A stretch of DNA of 33,262 bases from contig JARLIY010000107.1 in assembly GCA_031291475.1 (NCBI GenBank), positions 1 through 33,262 of the forward strand, in the 5' to 3' direction. This DNA is from Xanthobacteraceae bacterium. GTDB taxonomy: Bacteria > Pseudomonadota > Alphaproteobacteria > Rhizobiales > Xanthobacteraceae. A program made the translations under genes and the position numbers. Below, piece after piece: positions 32,916 through 33,262 of this stretch (positions are counted from its first letter, which is position 1; each line of letters starts with the position of its first letter). The notes under the pieces are model-generated. The model saw nothing but the letters and a program-made list of their open reading frames with translations. It had not been told where the DNA came from and searched no databases.

Positions 32916-33262
32916 ATGATCCGCTCCGCTTTCCCGATCCTGATCGCAATCATTTGCGCGCTCGGCGCTCAAGCCGTCCGCGCGCAAGAGTCCGAAGCCG
33001 ATCTGGTCACGCGCATCAATCGTCTCGAAGCGACGATCCGCAATCTCACCGGCAACATCGAGCAATTGCAGTATCGCAACCAGCAGCTTGAGCAGCAGGT
33101 GCAGCGCTTGCAGGCCGAGTTGCAATCGACCCCCGAGGCAGCGCGGCCGCCATCCGCGCCGCCGCCGCGGCCGACCGGCCAATATTCGCCGCCGCCGCCG
33201 CCGGCGACCGCGCCTGTCGTGGCTGCTGCGCCGCCCGTAAGTTCCGCGCCGCCGGAGCCGCC
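32916..33262 (+). CDS. cpoB: Tol-Pal system protein CpoB/YbgF (partial, 3' end outside window)
   Basis: 115 codons from ATG 32916 to the window edge. A signal peptide (about 1-22, cleavage near VRAQ), an asparagine- and glutamine-rich coiled coil (about 25-70, containing IEQLQYRNQQLEQQVQRLQ) and a proline-rich linker (about 75-115) are typical of CpoB, whose C-terminal TPR domain would follow outside the window. CpoB coordinates peptidoglycan synthesis with Tol-driven outer-membrane constriction. No strong Shine-Dalgarno; CCTCCGGCG precedes the start. The gene order pal-cpoB supports the call. Confidence 0.88.
   Translation, partial: MIRSAFPILIAIICALGAQAVRAQESEADLVTRINRLEATIRNLTGNIEQLQYRNQQLEQQVQRLQAELQSTPEAARPPSAPPPRPTGQYSPPPPPATAPVVAAAPPVSSAPPEP

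Noticed and set aside
1..33262. tRNA genes, CRISPR arrays, insertion sequences or prophage
   Set aside because: No cloverleaf with a convincing T-arm, no regularly spaced direct repeats, and no transposase, integrase or phage genes were seen on either strand.

Overview
The window comes from a high-GC alphaproteobacterium, most likely of the Hyphomicrobiales (Bradyrhizobium / Xanthobacteraceae-like). The evidence is RcdA and CtrA-type boxes, DUF1192, DUF4164 and DUF2852 proteins, a cysteine-free bL31, the 6S RNA between zapA and the 5-formyl-THF cyclo-ligase gene, the ruvCAB-ybgC-tol-pal neighbourhood, and three kinds of palindromic intergenic repeat of the sort common in this order. Almost everything is chromosomal core. 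I see no insertion sequence, prophage, tRNA, rRNA or CRISPR array.

Layout. 1-2234 (-): the N-terminal 744 residues of a membrane PAS-GGDEF-EAL c-di-GMP protein, cut by the window edge. 2564-6549: DUF1192, a putative CtrA-box-driven small RNA with its own terminator, rcdA, a Nudix hydrolase, rpmE (-), and an ABC exporter. 6546-18349 (-): a long same-strand run, in transcription order tkt-gap-pgk-fba, thiE-like, a Sel1 protein, inositol monophosphatase, a MotA/TolQ-like plus MotB/OmpA-like motor pair, a GNAT acetyltransferase and a PAS-GGDEF cyclase. 18603-20935 (+): DUF4164, zapA, 6S RNA, 5-formyl-THF cyclo-ligase, a YmdB-type metallophosphoesterase. 21040-24563 (+): yebC, ruvC, ruvA, a cytidine deaminase, ruvB. 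24581-26076: a small secreted cysteine-containing protein (-), a GFA protein and ybgC. 26157-28277 (+): an interruption holding a methyltransferase, a TetR regulator and a DUF2852 membrane protein. 28602-33262 (+): tolQ-tolR-tolA-tolB-pal and the start of cpoB.

How the genes work together. tkt-gap-pgk-fba supply central carbon metabolism. ruvCAB resolve Holliday junctions. tolQRAB-pal-cpoB with ybgC maintain the outer membrane during constriction, and zapA (FtsZ ring) and rcdA (CtrA proteolysis) are cell-cycle genes. Two perfect TTAA-N7-TTAA boxes with the same flanks (TTAACC-N5-TTAAGG) lie at 2810-2824, before the putative sRNA next to rcdA, and at 28368-28382, before tolQ. This suggests both loci answer to CtrA.

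Most interesting points. (1) The putative 92-nt sRNA at about 2848-2940 has three clean hairpins, two anti-Shine-Dalgarno-like C-rich stretches and a textbook terminator, downstream of a CtrA box and next to rcdA. (2) A TetR regulator and a DUF2852 gene are tied together by two matching 19-bp operators, one on the regulator's own start codon and one on the DUF2852 promoter. (3) A MotA/MotB-like motor pair sits in a metabolic operon with no flagellar or Tol genes beside it. (4) A cytidine deaminase is wedged between ruvA and ruvB with 4-nt overlaps on both sides. All calls come from reading the sequence; no database search was run.
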